Source: Drosophila persimilis (taxonomy: Eukaryota > Arthropoda > Insecta > Diptera > Drosophilidae). From it: 64,000 nucleotides of DNA. Where the stretch lies: assembly GCF_003286085.1 (NCBI RefSeq), contig NW_020825288.1, positions 9,796,001 through 9,860,000 on the forward strand. The letters run 5' to 3'. Positions 1-14,501 of this stretch are shown here, one piece after another (position 1 is the first letter of the stretch; each line of letters starts with the position of its first letter). The notes below the pieces were generated by a model. That model saw only the letters and a list, made by a program, of their open reading frames with translations. It was not told the DNA's origin and did not search any database. The position numbers and the translations under genes were made by a program.

Positions 1-834
1 GACGGCCTTCCGAATGATTTATTTTACCCTAATAAAAAGCAGCAAGAGTATTAAAATCGGCGACTATCCCCATTTGGGTACGGTTTCTAGTTTTATGTTA
101 TTTATATAACCGTTTATTTATCGTTTCTTTCACAGTTCCATCTTAGAAACTTTGCGTGAGAAAAGAAAACAGGGAAACCATCAAATGTTTGCCGATCTCC
201 ATCGCCCAACTGTAATCTTAAGATATTTAATACCTGCGATCCCACTGTGACAAAGAACTTTCCGGGTCCGGCAACATTCAGCCTGCCAAATTTAACACAC
301 GTTTGACAAATCAAGTAACCCGAAAACGAGGCAAGCAAAAAATTGCCCATAAAAGTTGTGTTATTGCCCGTGTACACGGGGTGCCCGAGGTACATGGTGT
401 ACCGCCTGCTCGAAATTCTCACATATAAATTGCTCGAAATCAAGTGTTTACCCCGAAAGGGGTGCAAGGCGGGGCTGAGAGAGCAAGGAAATAAAACCAA
501 ATGCGAAAGTAAATGAATGCACGATCCGTATGCGCGGGCTGTTCTGGACTTTCTCTTTTCAAAAGCGTGTAAATAAGATTTTTATTTTTATTATATTTAC
601 AACATTTATGTAAAGTTCCCGGGCGAGCACCCACCCCGGCCCAAGCAGGTGTGACACTTTTTTTTATTATTTCAGTTTCAGTTTCGCTCTTCTTCTCTCC
701 GTTTCTTTTTGAATTGCGCGTTTTACTGACCCACTTATCACGCGGTGCGGCATCAGAATGAAGTGCCAGGCGCTGCCAAGGTTCCTCCTGGCAACAACTC
801 TCACCCACCAACGAGGCACAGGCACGGGCACGGG

Positions 835-857
835 TCTGAGTCTGAGTCTGAGTCTGA
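835..857. repeat. TCTGAG hexanucleotide microsatellite
   Basis: About four tandem TCTGAG units, preceded by a short GGCACG tract. Ordinary slippage repeat, one of many hexanucleotide arrays in this window. Confidence 0.85.
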
Positions 858-999
858 TATTACATATACGTCATTTAAAGAGCAAAGGCAACTGTGCAAA
901 TATTTTTACGCTCGCATAAAACAATGGCCAGAGACACTGCGCCATTAACAAGCTGAACGAGAAAGGGAGGCAAGGATGTCCTCTGTGTCCGAAGATTGA

Positions 1000-1202
1000 G
1001 ATACCCTTGCGGAACCCTCCATGCGATGGCGAATGTATACAAACAAGTCCTAACATACAAATCTGGTGAACTCGCAAGTACATAAGTGTCTAATATTTGT
1101 CTAAATTGTTAAAAAGAATTCCACAAATCGTTCCTATTACATTCTTGCTATCATATCAACAAACAATTCAACCAAAATCATTATACTCCATGCAAGGGTA
1201 TC
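1000..1202. repeat. Short block with perfect 11-bp inverted ends (GATACCCTTGC/GCAAGGGTATC)
   Basis: The ends at 1000-1010 and 1192-1202 are exact reverse complements, 203 bp apart, enclosing non-coding AT-rich DNA. Similar ATACCC...GGGTAT pairs recur at 3436-3679, 32231-32411 and 38463-38628. The pattern resembles decayed non-autonomous interspersed elements (INE-1/DINE-1-like ends are common in fly intergenic DNA), but I cannot assign a family without a library comparison. Confidence 0.45.
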
Positions 1203-3435
1203 AAAACAGAGGGTGATAGCGTGAGAGAGAGTAAAAGAACAAAAGAATCGAGCCCTCATTTCGTAGGCCATGAAATTGTCAGCGAATGTGAAATTTTGAA
1301 TAAAATGATGAATTTATGTGAGCCACCGACGGGCGCGCGTCAAACGTGCGGGAATTCCAACACTCCAGCGAATCCGTGGCAGCCGACTGGTTTTTTTTTC
1401 GGTGGCCGGGCGTGCATCTTGTAGATACATTTTCTGGCTGGTGCTGGTGCTGCGCCAGAACAAGCGATTCATTCAGCAGCAAACAATGGGGGGGGACACA
1501 CGCTCTGAGAAGGACCAGAAAAACAAACAGAATTTACTCAAAATATTCGCGTATTCCTGTTCAACATTGACTTAACCCGAATTCGGCAGAGGGGCAGAGG
1601 TGATTGGAGTGCATTTACAGTTATAGTATTACCAATGATGTGGCCTGACCCAGAACCTTAAAGACATAAGACGGCTTTATGCAAATGCTGCCAAAACACT
1701 GTATATCCGCAATCCATCCGGGAGTGCAGTCACACGCACACACATTTCAGATCAGATCATTTCCTGGCAGCTGATGCGACGGATTACACAACTCCGGAAT
1801 CGGATTCGTCGCTGTCAATATGACTTAAGCTGTCCTCAGCTCCGCTCCACTCCTCTCCACTACGCTCGGATCTGCCCAGCTTGTTATTGCTGATGGTAAC
1901 GAGCTGCTTGGGTAGCCGCTGTGCCAACAATAATACTTGCAAAGCCCAGCCCGATACCCCAGTTTTGCGGTCCCCAGCAATGAAATGATAATTTCCAACA
2001 TCAACATCCCCGCAGACCGCTCCTCCGCTGGCGAGCACAAGAACTCCAATTGATTCCACACTGGGGCGGTGAACTGGAGGACAATTAGATTTCTTGCTAG
2101 GGGAATTAATTATGCGTGTACATTTCAATTACCCAGCCCGGAGAAGACTTTCCAGTCTTGCTTAGCAATTAGAAGGTCAGGCGGACCCAAGCTCAATTAA
2201 CTTTTTTCGCGCTCTGCGCCTCTCAGCCTCAGCCTCAGCTGCAGCGTAAATCAACTTAAATTGTTATGGCTCTTAATATCAAGTATACGCAGGGTGGAAG
2301 CCGAGACCCAGAATCACGCCTGGCATTTGCATGCTAACGTCAACGGCGACAGCGACAGCGTCGACAACGTCGGACGGTCTCAAAGATTTATTGGCGCATT
2401 TGACTTGATTTAGCTTGTTTATGTTTTTGCCGGGCAAAACTTATGGCCAAGCATTATGGCCACAAAATGGACATCGAAGTTGTAGCTCAACCTGGACACT
2501 GCCACACGTTGCGTGTATAAAGGTGTTGCAGCAACACTCTGCTCCCCCGCTGGTCTACTGCTCTGCCTGATGTGCATCATAAATTATTCTGATGTGCGTT
2601 TGTCCTGCTCCCGTTCCAGCTGCAGCCGCTGCTGCTGCTGAAAAATCTGATTGGACCCGAGCAGAGATAGCTCCAGTTGGGGGCGTGACCAAGGGACGCT
2701 GGTGCTGCAGGTGTTAAATGTCTTGTGCAAAGTGCTAGACATCAGTCCCCGACAGATGTGTGCCAAAGATGCGACTTTAAACTGACAATGACTCATTTGA
2801 ATGATCCGGCATTTGTTTTGGCAATGCATGGGCCTGATCTCTGGTGGCCTGATTTGATTTTCCCCCAAAAAACCAACAAAACCAAGAAATTAATGAGCAT
2901 TCAGTGTCGGAGGCCCAGTGTCTGTGGCAGACACAACAAACTAATCCTTTCCTCTTGCATAAAACCATTAAGGTCACCTCACGTTGGGTGGTGTGTTCTG
3001 CGAGTCCTGTACTGTTGCTAATGTCCGTGTCTTGTAAGTTGTCAGAGACGGGACAAAAACTCGACCGAATGCAGCGTCATTCATCACAACAATACAAAAC
3101 CGGAGAGCTGGATGCGATGATGGGTCGAGGGGATGATGGGACGATGGGGATAACCAGGACAACGCTCGTCTCTGCACTTAAATGGCGAGCAACGAACTCA
3201 GACAAAAACTGGGAAAACTTACCCATTCACACTCCCCCCCTCACCCCCACTGCTCAGGCACTCCTGGCAGCCCTTTTGTTTTTGTCAACATCCACATCCA
3301 CATCCGCATTGCCCCGCAACGCAGCAGCAGCACCACCACCTTAGTGGAGCTCACTTAAGCTGTCTCATGCATTTCGTTTCGCCGCAAACAAAAACATGCC
3401 AGGACGAATGGTAGCTTGATGGCCCGAAGCCTGAC

Positions 3436-3679
3436 ATACCCTTGAACACTCATTGCTGCCACATACATATGTATTTAAAAAAAATTTAATATACAATTGG
3501 TATAATTTGAATGAATTACTAACGAAAGGAAATAATTTAACATATATTCAAATATTGAATTTTTAGCAGCTCTGTTCTTAAAGGCGTACTAGGATAAAAA
3601 AACAAAAAATATTGAATTGGCTTATTTCCAAAAATTTTCTTCATATACATACATAATACCCTCTGGAGGAAAGGGTATC
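3436..3679. repeat. Short block with inverted ATACCCTT/AAGGGTAT ends
   Basis: ATACCCTTGA at 3436 faces AAGGGTATC ending at 3679. The interior is strongly AT-rich with no open frame. An additional ATACCCTC lies just inside the right end (3657). Same structure as the block at 1000-1202; likely a relic of a small non-autonomous element. Confidence 0.4.
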
Positions 3680-4916
3680 AAAACATTTTGTTACTGCGCC
3701 CCAACAAAACTGTTAAAAAATTAAAATGCTGCTTAACAACTTTGCCGCATGATAAATGAGCGCAAATACACCAAAAAGGTGCCCCAGGCCCCCCTCCCAT
3801 ACCTGTTCCCATTGTTCGGGATCCTTTGTGTGGGCGTTGGCCGGTTGGGGGAGGGGAGAGGAGAGCAGAGCGGACCATTGTGGAATATTTAAGACCAAAG
3901 TGTCATCGTAATTACCAAAAATGAGCAACAGACAATCAAGTGTCTGAGTTGTGTTGTGTGTGTGTGTGAGGTATGCAAATTGATTTTAATAATAAACTTT
4001 TGGCATAAATTGGGATGAAAGATTCGCAGAAGAGGGGCAGAACTTTACAAGCGTTGACTGAGGCCGTATCTGAATGAATCCCCAGAAAACGGCCAAGCTG
4101 AAATATGTATGTTTACTCTCTTTACAGTTAAAGAGCAATCGCAGGCAGTTTCATGAAGCCGTAAATAAAATTAAAATATGAAAAGATTCAAATGATTCAA
4201 CACTTACACTTGCAGAGATGGCATCTCTGTCAGGCCGAAAATTGACAGAGTAATTTTCATATTTGCATGCGATATACAGTGCATTTCAGCAATATAATAC
4301 AACTCGAAATAATAAAATACCTTTTTGCGCGAGCTTGAATGGAATTTTTCAATGAGTAATCATTATATTTTAATGAAATTAGTTCTATCATCGGACCATC
4401 CATTCTTTTAACTGTACTGTGTTAATTCCTTGGATCCTATCTCTCTCTCAACTTGATTGTTCGGAAACGCGATGCACGGAATCCCAAGAGTTGTTCCTTC
4501 CGCTGTCGTAGCTCTTAACTCTTCACGGCGGTGGCGTATCAAAAAGCGTACAGTGAAACAACAAACAAACAACTTTTAATTAATTTAAAATTAACCTCCC
4601 CGCAAAATGAAACAACAAACAAACAATGTCTGCTGACGGCTGACATTGTCCTCTGCCGCTGGCAGCCCCGATGCTGATGTGATTGCGGCTCATTAACATT
4701 AACTCGGCCAAGAGTGGGTTGGGGGATGGCCAGGAGTCCTGACCATCAGTTACACACACCCTCACACCCATGCACATAACTAATGGTAATGGCTCACTTA
4801 ATGTGCCGACGCGGCACGGATCCCAGTATTTGCGCAACAAATATTCAAAAGGTTCCTGGAAATTATTACAAAATATTTCGCATTTACAGAGACACACCTC
4901 AAAGGTACACAAACAG

Positions 4917-4937
4917 CACACACACACACACACACAC
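4917..4937. repeat. CA dinucleotide microsatellite
   Basis: Uninterrupted (CA)n run of 21 bp in intergenic DNA. Confidence 0.9.
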
Positions 4938-5406
4938 TCGGCCACAGTCGAAAAGGATAATGAATAATGACAATAACAGAAGCAACAAAAAATGTCTGCT
5001 ATAATAGTGAAAATATAAATGACAACATTATTAAAGAATCAGCCAAGGCAGAGCCGAGGGAGACAGCACTGGGCTCGTAACTGTCGCGTGCCCATTGAAG
5101 TGATGTCATTAAGTAAGCGTAAAACAAGTTGGAGCACGTTCAACGGTAGTCTCGATCGGAAGATACCCCGTTAGCAGCACTTCATTAAGGAGAAATCATC
5201 AAATAAGAAAATAAACCTATCGAGAGACTGACAGATGTGCTTTAGGATGCAGAATCAGACCAAAATGATGCTCTTCAATATGATTAAAATTGACTTTATT
5301 TGCTATTATATCTAGTCAGAAGAAACCAATATTCCCTGTGCTCTCTCGTGCACTCGTGCTGACTATAAAAAATAAAGTGAAAAAAAAACAATTTAATTAT
5401 TTGCAG

Positions 5407-5467
5407 GGCAGCAACGGCGATGACTATGGCCAGGCTCCCGGCTCACAGAGCATTGCAAATGAGTTGG
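5407..5467 (+). other. Weak candidate exon
   Basis: A 61-nt stretch lies between an AT-rich acceptor-like sequence ending TTATTTGCAG (5397-5406) and a donor-like GTAATG (5468). It reads openly as GSNGDDYGQAPGSQSIANEL, compositionally unlike the flanking AT-rich DNA. No partner exon, start or family match is visible, so it may be chance. Confidence 0.2.
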
Positions 5468-8400
5468 GTAATGTGCGGGTAATGAAAGGGAGAACGTTGA
5501 CGAATTGTGAACTATATTAAAATACAATCAAAAGTTGTGTTTAGCCTGTCACAGCCATGCCAACGAATCTTTACACATCTTTAACAGAGAAAACAAGAAG
5601 AGAGTGAAGCCCCACGGAGAGTAAAACACAATGTATTTTCATGTGCAATGTACGGGCCGATTCTTTGTTCAACCATCACACGATAATAATATTTTTCGGA
5701 ACAGTTAATCAACCTGCACATCCACAACAGAAGATGTAATTTGCAATGAAATATCTGAATACATATGAATAAATTTTCTGCCCTTAAATAAAGTGAAGTA
5801 CGAGTACGAGTATGGATATGCGAAGGGATGGTCAGAACCATGCGAATTGTATGGAAATGGAGTTGAAAAACCCACCTGACAACCTAGCGTATGCGTGCTG
5901 AGGAAAAGAAGTGCTGTATGTGGCAGGATGGGAGACCACAATCTGTAACCACACACAAATTTAGCCTAATTAATAAGCCAAAACAGAGCCACCTGACAAC
6001 CCGCCCAAAAACCGACCAATAGACGGCTTCCGTGTCCACACGAAATGTGTCATAATTTCTATTTATGGTCTGCCTGCGCCGCGTGGGCACGTCGCCTTTT
6101 ATCATGATTTAATTTAATAAATTACAAACAACTCCTCGGTGAGCATTTGAAAAATTGCTGTGGCAGGGGATAACACTCAACAAAAAACAGAATACAGAAC
6201 CAGCAATGAGATGAGGACAATTTTAAAGGGAAAAGCTAATTAAGTAATCATTTGCACGCCAGGGGAAGTGGATACCACAAACAGATATGTGGGGATATGT
6301 CATGGCACGGACTCAAAGGCTCCCCAATGTAATGGTAATGGGCAAAATGCCTTTGGGCAAAATCGTTTTGAAAAAAATGTTCGCTTCGTTGATTTGAGCT
6401 ACAAATGAATTGCAGATATTCGAATAATTCTCAGGTAAGCGAATGCGAAGTGTGGTCCCCCAACAACGAGGAGCATAACATGCGAAAAATCATAGCTTTA
6501 TGATCCCGCCAACATAACAATCTTTATGATTGCAAATTACAAACGTTAGGGCATAAAAATGCATCGTAAATACAACACTTAAGATATTATTTTTAAATGC
6601 CAGTCGGGCACATTACATGCCAAGAGCCAGTCAAAGCCGCAGAACCCACTGACCAAAGAAAAATGCTCAAATTCAAATCAACACACATAAGAATATCCAT
6701 TTTATGATAAGACCACAATTTTATTACTTACTGAGAACTGAGGACTGAAAAAACCTCCTTTGGAACGGAACCAGAGCCAGGCTGCATCTGACAACCGACA
6801 AAAGCCGCTGTGACAGCCATTTACAGGCATTTCAGATGCACTCAAGTCACTTGTGAGATATTTTGATATGGGAACCATAGATAAGGCTCGTAAAATGGGG
6901 CTTTAAGGGGCCCAGCCAGGCGCCGTAAAATACAAAATAATGAAATCAAAAAATGCCTGCAAATGAAAACTTAATGATTTCATCTAATTATAGCCTAAGT
7001 TGCAACTGCAACAGGCTGTGCAAAGAGGGCGGAAAGGGGGCGGAAAGACGGCTGGCTAATTTAGTTAGCCGTCCGCAGTGCGGAAATGCCACAAACACTC
7101 GTCCGCACTCGTCGACACTTCACGACCGAGTCGAGTCCCAGGGGTTGGCAGACAGCAGTCATCATCAGCTAACTATGACAATCTATGACATCTGCTGACG
7201 TTCGTTCCCGAAGCAGGAGCAGCAGCAGAAGCAGCAGCAGAAGCAGCATCCGTTGGAGTAGCAGAAGTATCTGCAGAAGGCGCAATGCGGCTGTCTAAAT
7301 TTAGATACAGCTGCTGCTCCGACTGCGCCTTTTATGGGCTTTGATCTTGGAGCAAACGTTGGCTAGGTTTGGGCTCGCGTTCGCTTTCGAGTTCGAGTCT
7401 GACCAACGCTAATTGTCCTTTAGCATTCCTTCTTTACATCATCATCATCATCAGCGTCTTTCAGGCGTTCCGTAAGATTCTCTTGTAGCATCTACAGCGT
7501 CCTTCACAAAACCAACGTTTATAATTGGTGTTTTCGAGTCTTTTGTGTCTATATTTAGACCCCAACCTGACCAAACGCCTTGATTATGTTGCTCAAATTG
7601 CTGTAATTTGGACTAAGTAGACACTGTCTTTGATTTAGCTGATAGTCTACTACTTACAACTCCGCATAATTCGTGTATGTATCCCTCAACATTATCACTA
7701 ACTGGGAAAAGTAAAAGTAAACATGCGGGTATTCAACACGAGCGAGAGCGATTTAAATGCAAATTCCATTCTGCATAAATTATTGAAAAAGAAAGGTGGG
7801 GAACTGAGCGAAATGAAGCAATCACCTGGTCCTAGACAAAGGCAATTAGCATGAATACGTCATAATTTTTTATGTTTATTAATTATGCCATAAAAAGAAC
7901 AAAACAAGGGGCGAGGTCTTCCTCGTATCGGTTCCCAATGCAAAAACCCCGGACTCCTATCACAGCGTGACCATCAAGGTGGGGTTTTGGTTTTGGCTTC
8001 TTGGAAGCTGTCGTCAGCTGGAGAACTGATTAGCATCGAATGAGGAACGACCGGCCACCAGCTCTTTCTCTCGCTTGAACTCTGATTTAAAGCATGCAAA
8101 TTAGCACAACATTTAAGCCTCAGTTCGGGAATGATTTGAATATTGCCTAGTTAGGAAGACAGCAGATTGGAGAAAGAGCTATAAAAGTTATATGACCGTG
8201 GAATACTCTTTAAGTATAGAAGATCCATAGGTTCATAAGAGCATTATATCCTATGTGGCTTAATGATACCTGCCCGAATCATATCAGAACGCACTTGGAT
8301 TGATATATAACGATTTAAACACCTTCTAGAGTCATCTTATGGACTTTTCTTGTTCTAAATAACTAAGAAAAGCTTAAAAATAATCATAGATACATTTATT

Positions 8401-11400
8401 GAGAGAGATTCATCCCACTATTTAGTTTAACGCAGAGAAAATGCTTTAAAGAAATGTTTAAATTCCTTTTTAGTTGTTTTATGACTCTATCCATTTAGCT
8501 GTGATCGTTGACCAACTAAAGAACCCCAATTTAAGATATTTCTTTGATTAAAACAAAACAAAGTCGGGCCGGGTTTAATTACAGCGCCAACCGGTTTATA
8601 CCGTTCCAACAGCAACTGCTCAAGTTCAAGCAGTTCAGTGGGAGCGCAAAATATTTTTGGCTAAATCAATCAGCAAACTGGTAGCCCATGCCCAATTGTA
8701 TCTGACAGCGACGATCCCTCTAGCCACAGACACAGTCCCAGTCCCAGCTCAAGCCCCGCCATAGCCGGCGGCGTCGGCACGGCTGAACATTGCCGGCAAA
8801 ACCAATTTTTCTCGGTCACTGGCACAGAATTTTTTGACAGGGTGTGGGTACAAAACAACACCACAACAAAACCCAAAATAATTCAAAAAAATAAAACAAC
8901 AAATACAATACTATAAACAATTACAGCACCAAGGAGGGGAATCTGTGCGGCACGTCTGCAACAAGTTTATAAAAATTCAGATGTTGTCCCGGGCCCTGCC
9001 TGGCCGGGGCGAGCTTCTTGCACTGGATTTACTTTTAATGGCCTGCCTTGACCGTATCCCAGTGGCAGTCCCCTACCATCCATATAAGTCTGTGCCATTT
9101 CGTTGTGCTTTGCTTTGCTCTGCTTTGTTTTGTTTTTTGGCAATTTCTCAATAACAATTAATTGGGGAAAGAACTTTCTATTAGCCACTGTCCGCGTCAC
9201 CGTCTTGGTCCTCATCAGCATGCATTTAAGGCGTCGAGTCGAGCGGTGAAAGTGCTGATATGGAGCCCAGTTCCGCAATGTGTGTGGGCCTACACTCAAA
9301 TTCGCAGGCTGGATGGAGTGCTTAGTTCTCGATAAGAACAATTTTGGGGGGGTTTCTTGTGGATTTCCCATCCGAGTGGATTTCAGGGAAATAAAACATC
9401 AAAATGTACTTAAATGTATCTAGAGGGCTCGCTGTTGTTGTCAGACATTCTTTTGATTTCATTTTATTTGTATTTTTGAGAAGTCTGGAGAGGAGAGATG
9501 TCGAGAAAGCCGCTTCTGATGAGTCACTGTCAGCTGTGGTCCAAGAAGAGTTCTCTTCTTAGAAATCGTTCGCTTATTTGTACTTTTTATTATATTTTAT
9601 TTCCCGTTCTGTTGTGCCTGTAAAACTGAATTGTTTATAGGCTGGAGGAAATGGGGTTACAGTATTTTTGAGGCTTTTGGCACGACTGTTCTTTGATGAC
9701 GTTAATCGGGGATGGCTGGCAGGTAAACTACCTGAGGAGGTGACACAGCAGCCAGTCTAAAATTATCTGCCCAAATATTTCACAGCTTTAATGTAAAGGG
9801 ATTCTTCTGGAAGTTCCAGAAATTAACCTAAATAATATATATATTTATTTAGTAAATTCGTAAAATTATTTCTTTAAGAAATAAAAAACGGTTACAAGTA
9901 GACCTATATAATAATAGCCCAACAAATTTTCCTTGCTGATTACTGCTATCAAAAATAACCAGAAAGAACTTTCCCTAAAGCAAATATCAGAAAAATCACC
10001 TTGAATTTAAGGATGCAATTTCCTCAATGATAGTCAAATGGGATTGGACAATAATTTGTTCAGACAAATCTCAACAAATTAGTCTGGATACCGCTAAATA
10101 ATATTCATAAAAAATAATACGCTTGCTCATCTTCTTTGTGCCAGCAACTCCGGGTGGGCCCCCACCGGGAGCAGAATTTTCAATTTTCAGAAAGCCAAAT
10201 TGGAAAATCAGTGGCGGCAACCAACCCGAACCACGGCGAGCCCCCGCTCCCTAAGTTGCTGGGGCGTGGAAATATTGAAAATGCTCGCATTATGATAATT
10301 TAATGCGTGTGATTATTGAAAAGCATAATAATATTTTTATGGCTCACACATTTGGGCCGGGGGTGGACTTAGGAGACTTAGGAGCGTGCGATGGGAGATG
10401 CGATGCGTTGCGATACGGGGCTGCTCTCTGGGCAGTCGAGGGGAAAAGATGTTGGCAATGTCGTTGTCGCATTATTATTGTTATTACCAAGACACATTCT
10501 TTTTATCATCGCAGCGAAAGTGCCAATAATTCGAGGCAATTTATTATTTTAGCATTTGTATATCAAACACTCACACAGCCACTCATGAGTACTGCCATCC
10601 GAGTGCTGTCTTGGCCATTTGCGAATGCAAATCACGTGCGGGCATAAACTGGCGGGGCAGCAACAGCAACAGAAACAGCAGAAGCAGCAAGAAGTCTGGG
10701 CTGTCCGCCTTCTGGCGCCGCCTGACACCGACACACGACGGCACGACGACACGACGACACCTGCGCTATGCGTCTTGGGCTTCGAGACACAGATACAGAT
10801 ACAGATACAAAGATACTGAGATACCCAGCAGCCTCTACAGCCTCCTCCCCCATGATGCTCCATTGAACCTGACACCGATATTGAACTTTCTGCCGACTCT
10901 TCTAGGCCAGCTGGAAGTGTGGGCGTTTATGAGTTTGCCTGTGAGCGGCGGCACAGAGGGGGAATCAAAATCAAGCCAAATTTAAATTTTATACGCAGTC
11001 AAGGAAGTGGTTCAGTGGAAAGAAACCAAAAGCAATACAAAAACCAAAACCAAACGAAATGTATTCTGTCAAAAGCTTTCACCGTAGAGCTCTCTTGGAA
11101 TTAATTTCGCTCAGATAAATATATATATATGTATATATTTATATACATTTTTATCTTCATGTTTATGACAAAATCGTCGAGAGGATTTCAATTTCTCCCA
11201 ATCAATGGGATGGCAGGGGATCCAGGCGAAAATCAGAGCACGTTCATCGCTGATATGGCAAATTTTCTGTTTTCTGGGGCGGATCCTTAGCCAGGGCTCA
11301 GATTGAATTGGCAATTGAAACATTCCGCTGTCGAGTGATGGAAGTGGCAAATCGGGACTGGGAGTGGGATGGGAGCTAATGAGCAGCTCTTGGCCCGAAA

Positions 11401-11761
11401 CAAAAGCATCCGACGAAATGGAGGCTCATGAATCACCTGTTGCTCTGCTCTCTTCTGTGGCGGCTCTGACAAACGGTTAACAAATACGAGAACTCGTATT
11501 TTCCGGCATAAATCAAGCAAATGAGCGAACAAAACAAAAACCGCAATGCCCGAACGAATAAAAAACTCTGGCAAACAGCTGAGGGCAGCTCCAGTTGGCC
11601 AATCGTAAGAGACAGGGCCAAAAAAGAAGCCGCCTGGGCCAGAAAGAAGAACGCTTTTGGCCAAAACCAGAATCAGACTGTGAGACAAAAAGAGAGTGGC
11701 AGAGGGAGAGAGCAGTCCGCAAATACAATTTTGCAAAGACAAAAGCGGCAGTGGTACTGGC

Positions 11762-11862
11762 AGCGGCCGCGACGTCGACGTCGACGTCTGGAGAATCTCC
11801 CCTCGGCAGAGGTTCGCTTACAATTTATGCCGATGCCGATGCCGACGCCGACGCTTGGCTGG
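11762..11862. repeat. GTCGAC and GCCGAT hexanucleotide repeats upstream of promoter
   Basis: Short arrays of GTCGAC (about 11773-11789) and GCCGAT/GCCGAC (about 11829-11853) lie 180-300 bp upstream of the TATA promoter at 12036. They open several overlapping frames that have no protein character. Confidence 0.7.
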
Positions 11863-12035
11863 GCTTTCATTACAGCGCGAATTCTGCCCAGAATCGGCAA
11901 AGCTCTCGCAGTCGCGGTCGGAGTAGCCGTCGCTGCCGCAATGGAACATCATCATGACGTTCATTAGCGGCGGCGGCAGCGGCAGCGGCGGCAGAAGAAA
12001 TTCAGAATTCAGCTCTGCCACAAGGGACACGAGGG

Positions 12036-12067
12036 TATAAAAGAACCCGGCCCCACTGACCATTGCA
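12036..12067 (+). promoter_or_regulatory. TATA core promoter, probable distal Mur89F start
   Basis: TATAAAAG at 12036-12043 is a consensus TATA box. A start about 31 nt downstream falls near 12067 in CATTGCAGCA; an initiator-like CCATTG sits at 12060-12065. I see no clear DPE. Downstream DNA has the look of a fly 5' UTR: A-rich, no ATG, ending in a strong donor. Assignment to Mur89F rests on strand, on the series of ATG-free exons that follow, and on the absence of any other plus-strand gene before 43.6 kb. Confidence 0.55.
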
Positions 12068-12249
12068 GCAAATCTTTCTCGATTCGGTTACGCGTGCGCA
12101 ATCTGCAGCAGCGCTCGGTGAGAACTATCCTGACGGCAGGATAACCCCCAAAACTAGTGAAGTGTTTTCCGTTTAGGTCATATCAGCAGTATTACGCGTG
12201 TGATAAACAATTCGAAAAAAGACCCAATAAAAAAACAATCAAAAAAGTG
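12067..12249 (+). other. Probable 5' UTR exon 1 of Mur89F
   Basis: The exon would run from the TATA-directed start to GTG|GTGAGT at 12249/12250, a strong donor. An alternative donor (CTCG|GTGAGA) ends the exon at 12117. The 183 nt contain no ATG in any frame, as expected for a leader. No coding potential. Start and linkage to downstream exons are inferred, not shown. Confidence 0.45.
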
Positions 12250-14501
12250 GTGAGTGCCATAAAGAAGTCCCGCCTGAAATATCTGTATATAAATATAAAA
12301 TATTAAAAATGAATTTCAATGCAAATCGAAAATTGCAAAATACGACTATAGCCGTATATGCACATTTTTTATGTCAATGCAATCAGAGCTAATAAATTCG
12401 GTTAAAACCTGAAATATAAATCAAGGACTGACAAAGTTATTACCAATAAATACAATAAATAAAATTCATATAGAAAATCAATTTGAATCATTGGTCATTG
12501 TTTCGAGGCTTAAACTGTTTCAACGAAATCTCAGTTCCCCAGAGTCCCACGCCTGGGCATCGGTCCTCGAACAAATTTGATTCATTTAGTCCCACTTTTA
12601 ACTGAAACAATCCAGACAAATCACAGTTCTTCGAAGGAGGTTGAAACCTCTTTGCTATTTTTATGTCACTCTAGGACCTACATCAATCCAAATGGCCAAG
12701 CAGTCCGAAAAGGGACCGGCCAAACCTCAGAATCCTCAAGCACTTGACCAGAGTGCTTTATTGTTTAGAAGTGCAGAACTAGGGTTGTGAATTTTACGCA
12801 CACGCATTCAAAATTTGAAGGTCGCTTCCAGTCCATCAGCTCCCCGAGCTCCCACTGTTGCCGCAGATGTAGCTACAACAATGTAAACTTTAATTGACAC
12901 CATTGTTCGGGCCACACTTTTTGCTCCATTTAACAGCCATAGATTGCCGCCGAGTGCGCTGGCAGTCAGCGGGACAGACGCACAGGACAGACAAAAAAAA
13001 AGCGGTGGGGGTGTAAAAAAACGTAGAGCAGATAACGAGCGGCGACCCAGTGGGGGAGATGGTTCCGTCTGAGCCATGTCAGTGCACAAGTCCATCAGTC
13101 ACTCGGGGCCGGCGCGACACTTCTGCGTGGAGCAGGAGCAAGAGCAGGAGCTGGAGCAGCCATCGCTGACCGGTCATCAATTCCAGGCACGTTGTTCAAA
13201 TTATTATTATGCGCAAAATCGCAAAAGGATCTCGCACTCCACTCCACTCCGCACTCACTCCCTATCTATCCTTGGTGTGTGTCTGTGTCCGTGTCTATAT
13301 CCCTGACAGTTGTAGTAGTTACTGCTTGGGCCTGCCACTCGAACACACAATCAAGAAATTTAAATTTGATTCGTTGCGCAAACTGCCCAACATCAACAAC
13401 AACACCAACAACAAGCAGAGCGCACTCAAGTGTCAAATGTAGGAAAGATAAAGGAAAAAAAAGCATAAAAAAAAGACTTACACACTTGCACTTGAATCGG
13501 AGGATTCTTTCCTGCTCCTCCTGGTGCTCCTCGGACGCGGTCCCGTTCTGCATTTCAACTTGACTTCTTGTCAGCTCTTCTGGCTCTCACTTTGGCCCTC
13601 ATGCCCATCCTCTTTATGCTCACTTTGTCAATTTGCTTGGCATTCTGCTTTAGTTTTCAACGATTCCCATAAATTAAATTGTTTGTCACAGGACAACATT
13701 GACAGCGTCAGTGGCAGTCCCAGTGGCAGCGTTAAATGTTGACAACTTTTGCCCAGCGATTTATGTGTGGGCGTGGCCCTAATAGGCGGCTAAGTTCCGT
13801 CAATGGCGAGTTGTTGTAAACAAATTGCAATACAATGCATCAAAGTCAATGAAGAGCAGAGCAGGAACGGGAAAGAGTGAAACCCTCTTGATTTCAGATA
13901 TCTGCTGTCCAATTCTAACCTGTAAAATCAATAAAAATCAAAAGCGGAAAGAGGACTGTCCACTCTGTGTCTCTCTTTTACAGCAAACTGTAACAATACC
14001 ACACTTTCTTTATACGTATATCCGTGGGTACGGCCAACCATCTGCATAGATAAGAATCGCACGGACAACACCCCAAAATTTTGTGAAAATTTGTTAATTT
14101 AAATTCCATCCATTAACTCAACAACAACCACAGTCACAGTCACAACAACTATAAATATTAATAATATTTGCACACCCCAAAGAAGAACCAGAAAGAAAAG
14201 TGAAATGATATCGTTTGTTGGTCATTATGCATTCCGATGGCTATCGCCTGCTCGTCTGCCTTCTGACCAGTTCACTTGCTCGCAAATTATGCTAATTTTA
14301 TGTGTCAATTATCTGCCAATAAGCAGAGAGAGCAAAAGAGGGTCTGTGGCAGGGGGTGCCGGGTATTCGAATAATTTTTTGGGTTACTTGGTCAAATGGG
14401 GACGAACCCTGAAGTGGCTGCTGCTGCTGCTCATGTGTAAACATGATTTGTGCCAGTCAAGTGGTCAAGTTCTTTTCATTTTTCTGGGTCTTTTGCCCGG
14501 C

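Larger units (their letters stand above)
1..11999. other. Intergenic region, no supported gene
   Basis: I see no exon with coding character, no tRNA and no recognisable protein in these 12 kb. Open frames are short, lack family motifs and appear equally on both strands. What is visible: simple repeats (835-857, 4917-4937, CAG/AAG-rich DNA near 7215-7260, ACAGAT near 10793-10812), two short blocks with inverted ATACCCT/AGGGTAT ends (1000-1202, 3436-3679), and long AT-rich stretches. It is either upstream regulatory DNA of Mur89F or part of an intron of a gene that starts outside the window; the sequence alone does not decide. Confidence 0.6.
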